A stretch of 64,000 bases of DNA from Iodobacter violaceini (GTDB taxonomy: Bacteria > Pseudomonadota > Gammaproteobacteria > Burkholderiales > Chitinibacteraceae). The stretch lies in the NCBI RefSeq assembly GCF_011601265.1, contig NZ_JAAOLX010000002.1:124001-188000 (forward strand), given 5' to 3'. The notes beneath the pieces are model-generated. The model ran no database searches. It was given only the letters and a program-made list of their open reading frames with translations, and was not told the origin of the DNA. Numbering within the stretch: the stretch's first letter is position 1; every line of letters begins with the position of its first letter. Made by a program: the position numbers and the translations under genes. Positions 63,759 through 64,000 of the stretch are shown here, piece after piece.

Positions 63759-64000
63759 ATGGATAACCCCAAGCTGCGCCAGCTTAGAAAAGCTTTACGC
63801 GCCAAGCCGCAGATTGCTGCAAAACCCAAAAGTAAACCCGTAGAAACACTGGATGATCACACCCTGTTTATGCGCTCGGTGCAGGGCGTTAAGCCGCTTA
63901 AAAACACCCAATATCAGCACCCAAAGCCAGAAGTCAGCCCCTGGCCGCGCAAACAACACGCCGAGCACCTCAGCCCGCTGGATGATATGACCGATTTTTG
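63759..64000 (+). CDS. Smr domain protein (partial, N-terminus only)
   Basis: 80 complete codons from the ATG at 63759 to the window edge, no stop. The start MDNPKLRQLRKALRAKPQ is basic, and LDDHTLFMRSVQGVKPLKNT is the N-terminal conserved block of Smr/SmrA-type proteins (MutS2-like Smr endonuclease family). The Smr domain itself would be beyond the edge. Function (DNA or RNA endonuclease) is inferred from this block. Confidence 0.7.
   Translation, partial: MDNPKLRQLRKALRAKPQIAAKPKSKPVETLDDHTLFMRSVQGVKPLKNTQYQHPKPEVSPWPRKQHAEHLSPLDDMTDF

Overview
The window reads as a chromosomal segment of a Gram-negative betaproteobacterium, most likely order Neisseriales (Iodobacter, Chitinibacter or Chromobacterium relatives; genus not resolvable by eye). 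The basis is gene order (rpsB-tsf-pyrH-frr-uppS-cdsA-dxr-rseP-bamA-skp-lpxD-fabZ-lpxA-lpxB-rnhB; cmk-rpsA-ihfB; lapA-lapB-pyrF-hldA; uvrC-pgsA), separate hldA and hldD, PHA granule proteins (phasin, PhaM-like) and a Neisseria-style TspB-like protein in a filamentous prophage.

Region 1 (1 to about 4080) is one end of an inovirus prophage. On the minus strand lie ssDNA-binding protein, II/X-type replication protein, three small coat or membrane proteins with a terminator after the major coat gene, and a TspB-like minor coat protein that runs off the left edge. A divergent regulator gene faces them across two matched 18-bp operators, and a dif-like sequence lies at the end of that gene. Assembly genes (zot/pI) must lie left of the window.

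Region 2 (4.1-23.5 kb), mostly plus strand: RHH/AT-hook-like regulator, phasin with a promoter flanked by TGCA-type repeats, YjfB-like protein, dnaE, maeB, PhaM-like gene coupled to mltA, an outer-membrane barrel, a lone Rieske oxygenase, acnB, an rhlE-type helicase with a long structured leader, a GNAT enzyme, a DUF2863-like protein and a diguanylate cyclase.

Region 3 (23.5-41.6 kb), minus strand: hldA, pyrF, lapB, lapA, ihfB, rpsA, cmk, an aldo/keto reductase, tyrA, a META/DUF4377 protein, DAHP synthase, pgsA, uvrC, a small membrane ORF, hldD, a cytoplasmic GH9 glycosidase with an adjoining ROK kinase, ung and a PilZ-like protein.

Region 4 (41.7-64 kb): an alpha-carbonic anhydrase with an altered zinc second shell, an SpoU/TrmH methyltransferase, HDOD protein, membrane methyltransferase and motBA; then the conserved translation/envelope supercluster from rnhB back to rpsB; then divergent trxB and the start of an Smr-domain gene. 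Most of the window is housekeeping: lipid A, heptose and outer-membrane biogenesis genes dominate. The least ordinary parts are the prophage control region, the dxr-cdsA inverted repeat, the leader signals before the Rieske and DAHP synthase genes, the GH9/ROK pair and the carbonic anhydrase. No tRNA, rRNA, IS element or CRISPR array was seen.
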